Assembly: GCA_937899725.1 (NCBI GenBank) | Contig: CALCCA010000028.1 | Location: 1 to 51,915 of the forward strand | Length of the DNA stretch: 51,915 bases | Direction: 5' to 3' | Source of the DNA: an uncultured Halomicronema sp. | GTDB lineage: Bacteria > Cyanobacteriota > Cyanobacteriia > Phormidesmidales > Phormidesmidaceae | Part shown: positions 37,020 through 45,983 of the stretch, piece by piece | Layout of the letters: the number at the start of each line of letters is the position of its first letter | How positions within the stretch are numbered: the stretch's first letter is position 1 | Translations under genes and position numbers: made by a program | The notes under the pieces: model-generated | The model's input: the letters and a program-made list of their open reading frames with translations, nothing else | Told to the model about the DNA's origin: nothing | Databases searched by the model: none

Positions 37020-37157
37020 TTAAGATGCGTAAAGTATTAAGAAATAGCGATATCGCGAGTCATCAAGCAACTGCCGATGCTGGCCATTAAAGTAGCCTTG
37101 TTGACCGGCAAGCCCGGCATCCTGCAAGCCTAGACAGGCTAGGCGCAATCGAGACAT
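37020..37157 (-). CDS. Small ORF with strong ribosome site
   Basis: 45 residues from ATG 37157, preceded by TAGGAGA at an 8-nt distance, one of the best ribosome sites in the window. The protein is Leu/Gly/Arg-rich with a YRYFLILY end (LRLACLGLQDAGLAGQQG then YFNGQHRQLLDDSRYRYF). The reading frame extends upstream to 37265 without start quality. I recognise no family. Isolated between two gene-free stretches on the minus strand. Confidence 0.45.
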   Translation of the reverse strand: MSRLRLACLGLQDAGLAGQQGYFNGQHRQLLDDSRYRYFLILYAS

Positions 37158-37547
37158 GAGGGCTCTCCTAAAACGGGCTCTGCCGCTTACACACATTTCA
37201 TCAACTGGCTGACAAGACCGCATTGCTCTCCCCTTTCTCGAATTTGGGGAGAGAGAAGGGCACAATCACCGCCTGCGGCCCTTCTACTTTATTAAGAAAA
37301 GGCTAAAAATCTGATTACGCTCTTTGACCAGGCGGCGAAATGAAGTGTTCTTGTCAGGTCAGGAGCCAGATCGCAGGAGCAGTGAAAGTTTGAGGCGGGT
37401 TTAGCCGCTTTGATGCGGCCAGCCGATACCGTCTATGTCTAGAGGTTGAGGCGCTAAATCCCACATAAATGGCCGATCGAGAGTGGCGCTCACCACAGTC
37501 ACTAAACTCAGGAACTTTTAAGGTGTCGTTCATGTGAGTTTGGAGTC
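37158..37547. other. Gene-free interval before the YnjBCD-like operon
   Basis: 390 bp. At 37502-37540 AAACTCA and TGAGTTT could pair across a loop of about 25 nt, placing the GGAG before the operon's first ATG next to the stem. I found no match to thiamine, cobalamin or other riboswitch cores by eye. Confidence 0.35.
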
Positions 37548-38693
37548 ATGTTAACTATGATACTCACAGCCTTTAATGCGTTTTGCTCCAGTCTATTGTC
37601 TGCTTCAACCTTGCTAAATTTAGGTCAGCTGTGCGAGGCGTTGCGATCGCACCTCCAAACCCGCCGTTTGCTGAATGATCGTGACGCATTAGAACTCATG
37701 GCCCATGGCGAGGCCAACGTCATTTTTCGGTGGGGCAGCGATCGGCTGGTACGGGTGGCAGTCAACACCCCCAATCAGCGCTTTCAGGGCAACTTTAGCC
37801 GATTGACCGAGTTTGAAGGCAGTATCCTGCGCTATCTCACCGGGTCAGAGTTGGGGCATGACCTCTTGGGTGAGCAACGCACCGCGACGGCGGACTTTCC
37901 CTACACATATCTCATCACCAACTATATTGCCGGTGGGCCGATGGACTATAGCCGTCGGCACCTGCAGCAGTGCGCTACCACGCTGGCTCGCCTGCATCGA
38001 CTCCCGCGGCGATCGGGATATGAGTCGGTGCATCAGCTGGCGCCGCTGGTGCCGCTGGTCAGTCATCCCCTCAGGCTGTTTTGGCAAGAAGCGCGAGACT
38101 ATGCTCAGCCCTATTTAGACTCGCCCGCCGCCGATGCCACAATCAGCGACCTGCTCCAGGCGGTGCTAGCCCAGGCGGAGACTCGACTCGCTAGCGAAGC
38201 GCTGCTGACCGAGTATCGCTATGCCTGTCTGGTGCACAGTGACCATACCTATGACAATTGGGTAGTGACTGATCAGCAGGCTTACTTGATTGATTGGGAA
38301 TGGGCCGAAATTGGCTCGCCAGCCGGTGATTTGGGACATTTTCTCTCCCCGATCACGGTGCAGCGGCGGCAGGGCTACCAGCTGCCCCATGCCGATCGAC
38401 AATTTTTTCTCAATGCTTACTACGCCGCGCTCGAAGATGCCGAGCTGGCGCAAATTATTCAGGTGCATTTCGCCGTCTTTGGCGCATTTCCGGCCTTGCG
38501 ATCGCTCTGTTGGCTGGCGAACTATGGCCTCACCACTCACCGCTGGTATGCCGACGCCGCTGACAGAGCCCAGGCCAGTACCTCAGCTAATAGCAGTACA
38601 GTCGCTCGCCTGGAACGTGCACAGGCCGGTCAACAGCGGCTGACGCAGATGGGAGCCGAGGTCATGGCTCTGCTGGAGGCTCCCCTGCCATGA
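37548..38693 (+). CDS. Choline/aminoglycoside-kinase-fold phosphotransferase
   Basis: 381 residues. APH-family kinase: catalytic Brenner-type motif HSDHTYDN (His230, Asp232, Asn237), then the metal-binding aspartate in IDWEWAEIGSPAGDLGHFL (about residue 249). The N-terminal lobe has ANVIFRWGSDRLVRV as ATP-binding strand with Arg where Lys is common. Family substrates include choline, thiamine, homoserine and aminoglycosides; the sequence does not tell which. Its stop overlaps the start of the first permease (ATGA), so it belongs to the transporter operon. It likely phosphorylates what the transporter brings in. Confidence 0.85.
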   Translation: MLTMILTAFNAFCSSLLSASTLLNLGQLCEALRSHLQTRRLLNDRDALELMAHGEANVIFRWGSDRLVRVAVNTPNQRFQGNFSRLTEFEGSILRYLTGSELGHDLLGEQRTATADFPYTYLITNYIAGGPMDYSRRHLQQCATTLARLHRLPRRSGYESVHQLAPLVPLVSHPLRLFWQEARDYAQPYLDSPAADATISDLLQAVLAQAETRLASEALLTEYRYACLVHSDHTYDNWVVTDQQAYLIDWEWAEIGSPAGDLGHFLSPITVQRRQGYQLPHADRQFFLNAYYAALEDAELAQIIQVHFAVFGAFPALRSLCWLANYGLTTHRWYADAADRAQASTSANSSTVARLERAQAGQQRLTQMGAEVMALLEAPLP

Positions 38694-39628
38694 CGACCGC
38701 CCCCGTTTCACAGAATTCCCGGCAGCAATGGTGGGCGCGAGTCTGGTCGGCGCACGCTGAGACCTCGTGGCAGGCATATTTACTGGTGCTCCCGGCGGTG
38801 AGCCTGATTGCGGGGCTGTTTGGGGGCGGGCTGATGCTGGCATTTTTGCAGAGCGTCGGGCTGTTGGGGCTGACCACCGACGGCACCTTTTCGCTCAATG
38901 CTTATCAAGCAGCCTTGAGTCACAGCGCCTTTTGGCACTCTTTGGGCTTAAGCCTCTATATCGCCTTCACGACCACGGCGCTTTCGACGCTGCTCAGTTT
39001 GGGGTTAGCGCTGCTGCTGCAGGGGGCTGGACGCTGGGCCAGCTTTGCCTGTCAGCTGACGCTGCCGATTCCGCACCTGGTGGGCATTGCGGGAATTTTG
39101 CTGTTGCTCTCTCCCAGTGGTCTACTCTCGCGGCTATTGTTTAACCTCGGCTGGCTCAGCTCCGACCAAGATTTTCCCCTGCTAGTCAATGACGCAGCCA
39201 ACCTGGGTGTCATGATCCACTTCTTGTGGAAAGAAATTCCGTTTATGACCTTAATTTTGCTGGCGGTGCTGCGGGGCATTCGCCCGGAGTATGGCATGCA
39301 GGCCCGAGCGCTGGGGGCCAGTCCCTGGCAGTGCTTTTGGCACGTGACGCTACCCCTGCTGCGATCGGGCATTATTTCCGCCAGTTTGATTGTCTTCGGC
39401 TTTATCTTTGGCTCCTTTGAAGTGCCGTTTCTGCTGGGTTCCACCTTTCCCAAAACGTTGCCCATTTTGGTGTATCAGGCCTTTACCGATAGCGATTTAA
39501 CCCAGCGCCCGATCGCCGTGGCTCTGGGGCTGATCCTCTCCCTGATTTCCCTCGGCGTGATTGCCCTATACCTCTGGCTCGGCTCAGGCAGTCCCTTCCG
39601 GCAGACCACTTTTAGGAGGCAGCCATGA
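38690..39628 (+). CDS. ABC transporter permease (YnjC N-half type)
   Basis: 312 residues, six membrane helices in the binding-protein-dependent transport fold. The EAA loop is seen as YGMQARALGASPWQCFWHVTLPLL (about residues 200-223). Overlaps both the kinase (4 nt) and the second permease (4 nt). In E. coli YnjC is a single fused permease, as I recall; here the halves are separate genes. Substrate discussed with the binding protein. Confidence 0.9.
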   Translation: MTTAPVSQNSRQQWWARVWSAHAETSWQAYLLVLPAVSLIAGLFGGGLMLAFLQSVGLLGLTTDGTFSLNAYQAALSHSAFWHSLGLSLYIAFTTTALSTLLSLGLALLLQGAGRWASFACQLTLPIPHLVGIAGILLLLSPSGLLSRLLFNLGWLSSDQDFPLLVNDAANLGVMIHFLWKEIPFMTLILLAVLRGIRPEYGMQARALGASPWQCFWHVTLPLLRSGIISASLIVFGFIFGSFEVPFLLGSTFPKTLPILVYQAFTDSDLTQRPIAVALGLILSLISLGVIALYLWLGSGSPFRQTTFRRQP

Positions 39629-40416
39629 CGCGCAAAGTGGTGTTATCGCTGATTATTGGCGTGCTGTTTCTGCCATTTTTGCCGCTGCTGATCTGGTCGT
39701 TTGCCCAGGGCTGGTACTTTCCGCAGCTGCTGCCCGCACAGTGGACAGTGACTAACTGGCAAGCCATTTTCACCGCCAGCACGAAAGTGGGGCAGGGCTT
39801 TGTCCAAAGTTTAGCGATCGCCAGTCTGGCCACAGCACTAGCTTTGGTCGTGGGGCTCCCGGCCGGTCGCGCCTTAGGGTTGATGGAGTTTCCCGGCAAA
39901 GGGGCAATCAAACTATTTCTGCTGTTGCCGATTATTGTGTCACCCCTGGCCACCCTGATGGGGATTCAGTTTGTGCTGATTCGCCTGGGGCTGAGTGGCA
40001 CCCTACTGGGCGTGGTGCTGGTGCATCTGTTACCCACCATCCCCTACATGACGTTGGTGTTGAGCAGCGTTTACGCCAATTTTGACATCAGCTACGAGGC
40101 CCAAGCTCGCACACTGGGAGCTTCCCCCCTGCAGGTGCTGAGCCAAGTTACCCTACCGCTGATTGCGCCCGGTGTCGTCGTCGGGGCGCTCTTTGCCTTC
40201 CTGATTTCGTGGAATGAGTTTTTGCTCACCTTCTTTGTTGGCAGCGGTCGCGTGTTGACGCTACCAATGGTGTTGTTCACGTCACTGCAGGGCGGCAATA
40301 CCGGGCTGACCGCCGCGATCGCCATCACGTCGATTCTGCCGGCGCTAGTGTTCCTGCTGTTTTCGAGCCGCGCCCTGAGTGATGACGCGGCGATCGGAGG
40401 GTTGGGCGATGTCTGA
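39625..40416 (+). CDS. ABC transporter permease (YnjC C-half type)
   Basis: 263 residues with six membrane helices and the EAA loop YEAQARTLGASPLQVLSQVTLPL (about 155-178). Shares ATGA with the preceding permease, and its end overlaps the ATPase gene by 8 nt. An AGGAGGC ribosome site lies inside the upstream coding sequence 6 nt before the ATG. It forms a heterodimeric channel with the first permease. Confidence 0.92.
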   Translation: MTRKVVLSLIIGVLFLPFLPLLIWSFAQGWYFPQLLPAQWTVTNWQAIFTASTKVGQGFVQSLAIASLATALALVVGLPAGRALGLMEFPGKGAIKLFLLLPIIVSPLATLMGIQFVLIRLGLSGTLLGVVLVHLLPTIPYMTLVLSSVYANFDISYEAQARTLGASPLQVLSQVTLPLIAPGVVVGALFAFLISWNEFLLTFFVGSGRVLTLPMVLFTSLQGGNTGLTAAIAITSILPALVFLLFSSRALSDDAAIGGLGDV

Positions 40417-41503
40417 GTTGGGCTATCTCTCCCTACAACAGCTGACGAAGCGGTTTCGCGGCGTCCCTGCAGTCAACGATGTGTGGCTAGAGATTGCTGC
40501 CGGTGAACGGTTGTCGTTACTCGGCCCCTCAGGCTGCGGCAAATCGACTACCCTGCAGCTAATTGCCGGAATTTTACGCCCCGATCAGGGACAGATCACC
40601 TTACAGGGGCGGTTGCTAAATCGCCTCCCCCCGGAGCGGCGGGAGATGGCCCTAGTACTGCAAAAAGGGCTGCTGTTTCCCCATTTGAGCGTCGGCGAAA
40701 ATGTCGCTTTTGGCCTCAAGATGCGGGGCGTGAATCGGGTGGAACGCGAAGCCCGGACGCTGGCTCTGCTGGATCAGGTACAGCTCACCGGCTTTGAGGA
40801 TCGCCAACCAACGGAATTGTCTGGGGGGCAGGCGCAGCGGGTCGCGCTGGCGCGATCGCTGGTGATTCGCCCCAAAGTGTTGCTGTTAGACGAGCCCCTC
40901 TCCGCCTTGGATGCCAATCTGCGGGGCGACATGCAAACGCTCATTCTGCGATTGCAGGAAGAAACCGGCGTCACCATGGTGATCGTCACCCACGACCAAA
41001 GCGAAGCAGTGGTCATGTCTCACCGCATTGCCCTGATGTTTGACGGCTGCCTGCGCCAGGTCGAGACGCCCGAAGGGCTCTATCAGCGCCCGGGCGATGC
41101 CAGCGTCGCCCGCTTCTTCGGCGGCGTCAATTTTTTCACCGCAGCGGCAGACCATCATCGGCTCACCCTGGCCGGTGGCGACGTGCTCACCACCGACTTT
41201 CCCCAGCAGGGCACTGTGCAGGTGACCATTCGCCCCGAATGCATTCACCTGCTGGCCGACCAAATTTGTGGCACCAACCTACTCCCCGTCACCGTCAGCC
41301 AAAACCGGTTTACCGGCACCCAGCGCCACCTCACCCTACAAACGCCAGCAGGCTTAGAGCTGCAAGCTTGGGTGCCCCCCAGTCAAAACTGGGCGATCGG
41401 TCAAACCGCCTTTGCCCATCTGCCCGCTGACGCCCTCTGGAGTTTCCCGACACCGACAGTTCCAGCCCCGCCTCAATCCGTGCCCAAAGCGCTGTCTCCT
41501 TAA
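40409..41503 (+). CDS. ABC transporter ATP-binding protein (YnjD/PotA-like)
   Basis: 364 residues from ATG 40409, chosen because GGAGG lies 7 nt ahead; an upstream ATG at 40379 would lengthen the overlap. Walker A GPSGCGKST (39-47), ABC signature LSGGQAQRVALARS (about 137), Walker B VLLLDEPLS (about 158) and switch His in IVTHDQ. The C-terminal 110 residues form a TOBE/MOP-like regulatory domain, longer than in E. coli YnjD and similar to PotA/FbpC-type ATPases. Energises the two overlapping permeases. Confidence 0.93.
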   Translation: MSELGYLSLQQLTKRFRGVPAVNDVWLEIAAGERLSLLGPSGCGKSTTLQLIAGILRPDQGQITLQGRLLNRLPPERREMALVLQKGLLFPHLSVGENVAFGLKMRGVNRVEREARTLALLDQVQLTGFEDRQPTELSGGQAQRVALARSLVIRPKVLLLDEPLSALDANLRGDMQTLILRLQEETGVTMVIVTHDQSEAVVMSHRIALMFDGCLRQVETPEGLYQRPGDASVARFFGGVNFFTAAADHHRLTLAGGDVLTTDFPQQGTVQVTIRPECIHLLADQICGTNLLPVTVSQNRFTGTQRHLTLQTPAGLELQAWVPPSQNWAIGQTAFAHLPADALWSFPTPTVPAPPQSVPKALSP

Positions 41504-41568
41504 CCCTGAAATCTTAAGCAGATCAGGGCTTTGATCCAATTAAGACTGGCAAACTGTTGACCTCCACT

Positions 41569-41607
41569 CTCTATCCACAACTCTCCACCCTCTACCCACA
41601 ACTCTCC
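41569..41607 (+). repeat. Two-copy direct repeat in transporter intergenic region
   Basis: CTCTATCCACAACTCTCC at 41569-41586 and CTCTACCCACAACTCTCC at 41590-41607: 17 of 18 positions agree, period 21 nt. It is a polypyrimidine-rich tandem repeat between the ATPase and binding-protein genes. Confidence 0.6.
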
Positions 41608-41624
41608 CTAATCACTCTTCATCC

Positions 41625-42875
41625 ATGCACTACCTGCCGCGCCGCCGTTTCCTCTATCTCTCTGCCAGCGCTACCCTGGCCACACTGGTCAGCAATTGCG
41701 ATCGCGGTCAACAGGCCACTCTGCCAGCCTTTGACCCGACCGTGACCACTTGGAATGAGGTGATAGAACTCGCCCGTGGCACCACCGTCAACTGGGCCAT
41801 GTGGGGTGGCAGCGATCAGGTCAATAGCTACGCCGACGGCTGGGTGGCCGAGCAGCTACAGACTCAGTACGAGGTCACCCTCAACCGCGTGCCGCTGAAT
41901 GACACGGTCGAAGCGGTGAATAAAGTTGTGGGCGAAGTGCAAGCGGGTGTGACCACCGGGGGCAGCATCGACCTGATTTGGATCAACGGCGAAAACTTTC
42001 GCACCTTAAAACAGGGCAATCTACTGTTTGGCCCCTTTGCCGATAAGCTGCCCGCGATGCAGTACTACGATGCCAACGATCCGGCTGTCAGCAATGATTT
42101 CGGCTTGCCGATTGAGGGCTATTCCGCGCCCTATACCGGGGCGTTTTACCTAATGGCGGGCGATAGCGCTCGGGTGCCGACGCCCCCCACTGACTTTGAA
42201 GAACTGCTGGCTTGGGCACAGGCCAATCCCGGTCGGTTTACCTATGTCGCTCCACCGCAGTTTGACGGCAGCCGCTTTTTGCTGACGGTCTTATACGGGG
42301 TGACTGGTGGCTACGAACAATATGCCGGAGCCGAGTTTGACGAGGCATTGTGGAACCAGAACTCACCTGAGGTGTGGGCCTATTTGCAGGCACTAGAGCC
42401 CTATCTCTGGCGCGAAGGCTCCACCTATCCACCCACGCAGAGCCGCCTGCAAGAATTGTTTTCCAATGGCGAGATTTGGATGATGCCTGCCTTTACCGCC
42501 CGCATCGCCGAAGGCATTGCGACTGGCCAGTTTCCTGACACAACCCAAGCGTTTGCCCTGCCCGGTGCCGCGCTAAACGATCCCTCCTTTACAGCTATTC
42601 CTGTCAATGCCAATAATCCAGCGGGAGCGATGGTGCTCGCCAACATGCTGTCGAGTCCGGCGGGGCAATTGCAAAAGTTCAATCCCACAGTTTGGGGCGA
42701 TCCGCCTTTGTTGACCCGATCGCTACTCCCCCCCGAGCTGCAGGCAGACTTTGATCAGGTCGAAGCGGCCTATGGCATGCCCCTGCAAACGCTCTCGCAA
42801 GACACTGTGCCGGTGGTGAATGCCGAATACACGACGCGCCTAGAGTCAGAGTGGGAGGCGCAAATTGCGACTTAG
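41625..42875 (+). CDS. ABC transporter solute-binding protein (YnjB family)
   Basis: 416 residues. Signal with RRRFLYLSASATLATLVSNC: both twin-arginine-like and lipoprotein-like (Cys25). YnjB-family landmarks: ARGTTVNWAMWGGSDQVNSY, LNDTVEAVNKVVGE, GGSIDLIWINGENFRTLKQ and LLFGPFADKLP. Periplasmic receptor for the preceding permease pair, 121 nt downstream of the ATPase. The YnjBCD substrate is not established to my knowledge; thiamine or related amines have been suggested by context. The kinase at the head of the operon favours a phosphorylatable alcohol. Confidence 0.88.
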   Translation: MHYLPRRRFLYLSASATLATLVSNCDRGQQATLPAFDPTVTTWNEVIELARGTTVNWAMWGGSDQVNSYADGWVAEQLQTQYEVTLNRVPLNDTVEAVNKVVGEVQAGVTTGGSIDLIWINGENFRTLKQGNLLFGPFADKLPAMQYYDANDPAVSNDFGLPIEGYSAPYTGAFYLMAGDSARVPTPPTDFEELLAWAQANPGRFTYVAPPQFDGSRFLLTVLYGVTGGYEQYAGAEFDEALWNQNSPEVWAYLQALEPYLWREGSTYPPTQSRLQELFSNGEIWMMPAFTARIAEGIATGQFPDTTQAFALPGAALNDPSFTAIPVNANNPAGAMVLANMLSSPAGQLQKFNPTVWGDPPLLTRSLLPPELQADFDQVEAAYGMPLQTLSQDTVPVVNAEYTTRLESEWEAQIAT

Positions 42876-42967
42876 ATTTTTAGCGTAGGGTGTCCTAACC
42901 CATGCCCCAGTTTTCCATTCCCTCGTCCACAATTTCCGGTCAACTCGATTAGAGAGGCAGCTTAATC

Positions 42968-43807
42968 ATGGTTTTTAAAGAACGGGCATCGCGGGCCAGA
43001 GGCGTGGTTGCAGACAATCGCCTGATGGAACTGCACCTATATCCGGGCAATCAGTGCAATCGAGACTGTGATTTTTGCACGGTCTTTGGCACACCGAAGG
43101 GCTGGTATACGGATTACACCGCCGAGCATTTGGATGCCACCCTAAACAGCGTCATGCTACACGCAGCGGGTGCGATCAAGTTCTACGGCGGGGAGCCGAC
43201 GTTAAATCATGACAACGTCATGTGGGCGATCACCTATCTGCGCGAGCACGGCTTTCAAGGGGCGATCGTGATCTATTCCAATGGCATTCAGGCCGATCGC
43301 CTGTTGGCGATTTTGGCCTCTGACCCGCTGGACAAAACCACGGCATCGCTGAACTATTCCATCGCGACGGGGGACGGCGCACCACAAATGCCGCTGTCGT
43401 CTTTGCGAAAGTTAGAGGCCCATGAGCAAGCGCAGCCAGGGACAATCGCGATCGGACATCCTGACATTGTGGACTCGGGGCGGGGCGTTGATCCGTTCAC
43501 CGGCGAGGAAACCCGACCCAAAGACACCCATCGCTGCCCCCACTGTTATCCCGTGCTCAAAACGGATGGCACCTTCCATGCCTGCCCCTTTGCAGTGGAA
43601 AATGCCGATCCTCACTTTCAACTGGGCACGGTGCAAGATTCTCCCAAAATCGTCACGCAGAACTTTCAGACGTTTCTCAACTGGATTGATACGGTGCACG
43701 AACCCTATGCGATCGCAAACGATTTGCCCGCTTGCACCGTCTGTTGGAAGCATCTGGAAGACTTAGCGCCGCCGACCTATGCCCAGTCTGAGAAAGTGCA
43801 AGCTTGA
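42968..43807 (+). CDS. Radical SAM protein
   Basis: 279 residues. Radical SAM cluster CNRDCDFC (Cys30, 34, 37), followed by the GGE-type motif IKFYGGEPTLNHDN and a typical partial TIM barrel. The C-terminal part has additional cysteines (CPHCYPV, FHACPF and ACTVCWKH), consistent with a SPASM/twitch-type auxiliary iron-sulfur cluster. No peptide precursor is visible nearby. The gene follows the transporter operon by 92 nt on the same strand with AGAGAGGC before its ATG. Function is not recognised; peptide or cofactor modification is possible. Confidence 0.85.
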   Translation: MVFKERASRARGVVADNRLMELHLYPGNQCNRDCDFCTVFGTPKGWYTDYTAEHLDATLNSVMLHAAGAIKFYGGEPTLNHDNVMWAITYLREHGFQGAIVIYSNGIQADRLLAILASDPLDKTTASLNYSIATGDGAPQMPLSSLRKLEAHEQAQPGTIAIGHPDIVDSGRGVDPFTGEETRPKDTHRCPHCYPVLKTDGTFHACPFAVENADPHFQLGTVQDSPKIVTQNFQTFLNWIDTVHEPYAIANDLPACTVCWKHLEDLAPPTYAQSEKVQA

Positions 43808-43880
43808 GGCAATTTTTCAGGGCTAGGGGGCAGAGGAGCTAGGGAGCAGCACTGGTGAACAGCTCTGAACTCAGCTGCCT

Positions 43881-44561
43881 TCAGGCACCGGGCAAGTTGG
43901 CTCTCATCGCGGATAATTCATCTTCGATCGCGGCTTCTTCGTCCTGCTCCAGCGCGGCAAAGCGACCTTCTAACGAGCCGGCGGCCATGGACTGATTCAA
44001 TTCGGCCATGGCGTCGGCTTGAGCTTCCAGATCCAGCACACGATCTTCCATCCGACCGAGCGTGCCGAGCGATCGCTCGTTGCCGACTTGGGCGATCGTG
44101 TCTTGAATTCGTTGGGACGCCGCCGCAGAACGCGCGCGTGCAATGTACATATCGCGGCGAGTGCGGACGTCAGCGATTTTAACTTCCAGGTCTCGCATGT
44201 TGGCTTTGAGCTTGGTGATAATGCCCTTCTGTTCGCCAATATGACTTTCTAGCTGTGCCCGCATCCGCAAATAGCTATGGCGCTGAGCGAGCGCTTCGCG
44301 GGCCTGCGCTTCGTTGCCCTTTCTCAGCGCCAACTGCGCTCGGTTGTACCATTCTTGCGTCAGAGTCGTCGTTTGATGGCACTGGCGTTCGGTGCGTTTT
44401 TGGGTGGCGATCGCCTGCGCCACCGACTGCCGCAGCTGAATCAAATCGCCTTGCATGTCTGCCACCGCTTGCTCCAAAAGCTTTTCGGGATCTTCGGCGG
44501 CTTGCACCCAATCACCGACCTGAGAGCGAATTACCCGCGCCAAGCGTCCCCACACGTTCAT
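43881..44561 (-). CDS. PspA/IM30 (Vipp1-like) membrane-remodelling protein
   Basis: 226 residues from ATG 44561 (NVWGRLARVIRSQVGDWVQ); the frame extends upstream to 44711, but that extension runs through a perfect inverted repeat and is not family-like. The amphipathic helix at the N-terminus is followed by long coiled-coil helices (DPEKLLEQAVADMQGDL, QRIQDTIAQVGNERSLGTLGRME). Without the extra C-terminal tail of Vipp1, it matches PspA size. ESCRT-III-related; binds stressed membranes. Confidence 0.9.
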   Translation of the reverse strand: MNVWGRLARVIRSQVGDWVQAAEDPEKLLEQAVADMQGDLIQLRQSVAQAIATQKRTERQCHQTTTLTQEWYNRAQLALRKGNEAQAREALAQRHSYLRMRAQLESHIGEQKGIITKLKANMRDLEVKIADVRTRRDMYIARARSAAASQRIQDTIAQVGNERSLGTLGRMEDRVLDLEAQADAMAELNQSMAAGSLEGRFAALEQDEEAAIEDELSAMRANLPGA

Positions 44562-44686
44562 GACTTTGCTGCTGTCCTTGAATGAGCCAGTGTCTGTTAG
44601 CAAGATAACAGGACAAACCACCCAATGAAGCAGACGCGCTGAGGAGAGTGGTATGGCCTGTCTTGTCTTAAAACTGACCGCAAAAG

Positions 44687-44726
44687 CCACAGCCTGCTTG
44701 AGTTTTGCCATTCAAGCAGGCTGTGG
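44687..44726 (-). terminator. Perfect 15-bp inverted repeat
   Basis: CCACAGCCTGCTTGA at 44687-44701 pairs with TCAAGCAGGCTGTGG at 44712-44726, loop of 10 nt. On the minus strand it is followed by CTTTTGCGG, a short T-run. It lies about 100 nt after the aminotransferase gene on its strand and is its likely terminator. Confidence 0.7.
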
Positions 44727-44825
44727 AGCAGTTAAAGAGGGGGTAGACGAGATCGATCTGAGTCGCTTCCCCAGAGGAATACAGCGATAGTGCTGTGGTC
44801 AGTTCACTCAGTCACTCACCGGGCA

Positions 44826-45983
44826 TCAGGCAGACAACACCTGCTGAGCCGCTGCGAGGCCAGCGCCCGGCGAGAAACCATTGGCTCCCAACTTGGCGAG
44901 GGTAGCTTCTAGAGACGCGATCGCCGTCAAAATGTCGCGATCGCCGACAAAACCCAGGTGCCCCATCCGGAAAATTTGGCCCTTCAAGTGGTCTTGGCCG
45001 CCCGCTAGCGCAATATCAAAATCCTTACGCATAGTGGAACGAATTTTTTCGGCTTCCACCGTTTGGGGCATGACCGCCGTCACCGCCGGGCTCGCCACCT
45101 CATCGGCAGCAAACAGGGGCAGGTTAAGCGCCTTCATCGCTGCCCGAGTCGCCTGTTGGAGTCTGGCATGACGGGCAAAGATATTATCTAACCCCTCTTC
45201 TTGCATCATCTTCAACGCGACCTGAATCGCAAAGAACAGACTCACCGGCGGCGTAAATGGCGTCGTGTTTTTCGCCCCACTCTTGCGATAGGGGCCGAGA
45301 TCTAGATAAAACTTGGGAATATTTGAGGTTTCGTAGGCTTGCCAGGCGCGATCGCCCATCGTGACGAATCCTAAGCCGGGGGGCACCATGTAGCCTTTTT
45401 GCGAGCCCGAGGCGACGACATCCAACCCCCACTCATCAATAGGCACGCTGCAGGCTCCTAAGCTCGTGACGGCATCCACCAAGATCAGCGCTTCGCCGTG
45501 GGCGTGGACGTAGCCCGCAATCGTTTGCAGGTCGTTTAACACCCCGGTCGAAGTCTCGCTGTGGGTGATAATCACAGCCTTAATACTTTTCTCGGTGTCA
45601 GCTTCTAGTGCCACTTTAAAGTCATCGGGGTTGAGCGCCTTGCCCCACTCTGATGAAATGACCTCAGTCTTGAGGCCAAAGGCTTCGCAGACATCTACCC
45701 AGCGCTGGCCAAATTTGCCATTGCTGCCAACGAGCACGCGATCGCCCACGCTCAAAACGTTGATAATGCCCGCTTCCATCGCGCCGGTGCCGCTGGCGGT
45801 CAACATCAACACGTCATTTTTGGTTTGATGAAGCCACTTGAGCCCATCAGACACCTCAGCCATAATCTGGCTGAATTCACCACTGCGGTGACCAATCAGG
45901 TGCTGGGCTTGGGCGAGTAAAACGCTCTCTGGCACCGGAGTCGGCCCCGGAATCATCAGCATAAATTTGTCGTCCATGGGCAT
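44826..45983 (-). CDS. Class V alanine/serine-glyoxylate aminotransferase
   Basis: 385 residues; ATG at 45977 is an alternative start. PLP enzyme with the Schiff-base lysine Lys196 in GSQKGYM, N-terminal MIPGPTPVPESV, TASGTGAMEAG and LVDAVTSLGA. Close in pattern to the cyanobacterial protein once annotated as soluble hydrogenase 42-kDa subunit, now placed with alanine-glyoxylate aminotransferases in photorespiration. Stand-alone on the minus strand, followed by a strong inverted repeat. Confidence 0.9.
   Translation of the reverse strand: MPMDDKFMLMIPGPTPVPESVLLAQAQHLIGHRSGEFSQIMAEVSDGLKWLHQTKNDVLMLTASGTGAMEAGIINVLSVGDRVLVGSNGKFGQRWVDVCEAFGLKTEVISSEWGKALNPDDFKVALEADTEKSIKAVIITHSETSTGVLNDLQTIAGYVHAHGEALILVDAVTSLGACSVPIDEWGLDVVASGSQKGYMVPPGLGFVTMGDRAWQAYETSNIPKFYLDLGPYRKSGAKNTTPFTPPVSLFFAIQVALKMMQEEGLDNIFARHARLQQATRAAMKALNLPLFAADEVASPAVTAVMPQTVEAEKIRSTMRKDFDIALAGGQDHLKGQIFRMGHLGFVGDRDILTAIASLEATLAKLGANGFSPGAGLAAAQQVLSA

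Noticed and set aside
37266-37547. Riboswitch (TPP type) upstream of the transporter operon
   Set aside because: Searched by eye for the conserved CTGAGA and following core because thiamine is a candidate substrate; not present.
44562-44711. N-terminal extension of the PspA-like frame
   Set aside because: It runs through a perfect inverted repeat with terminator character, and PspA proteins begin at the Met at 44561.
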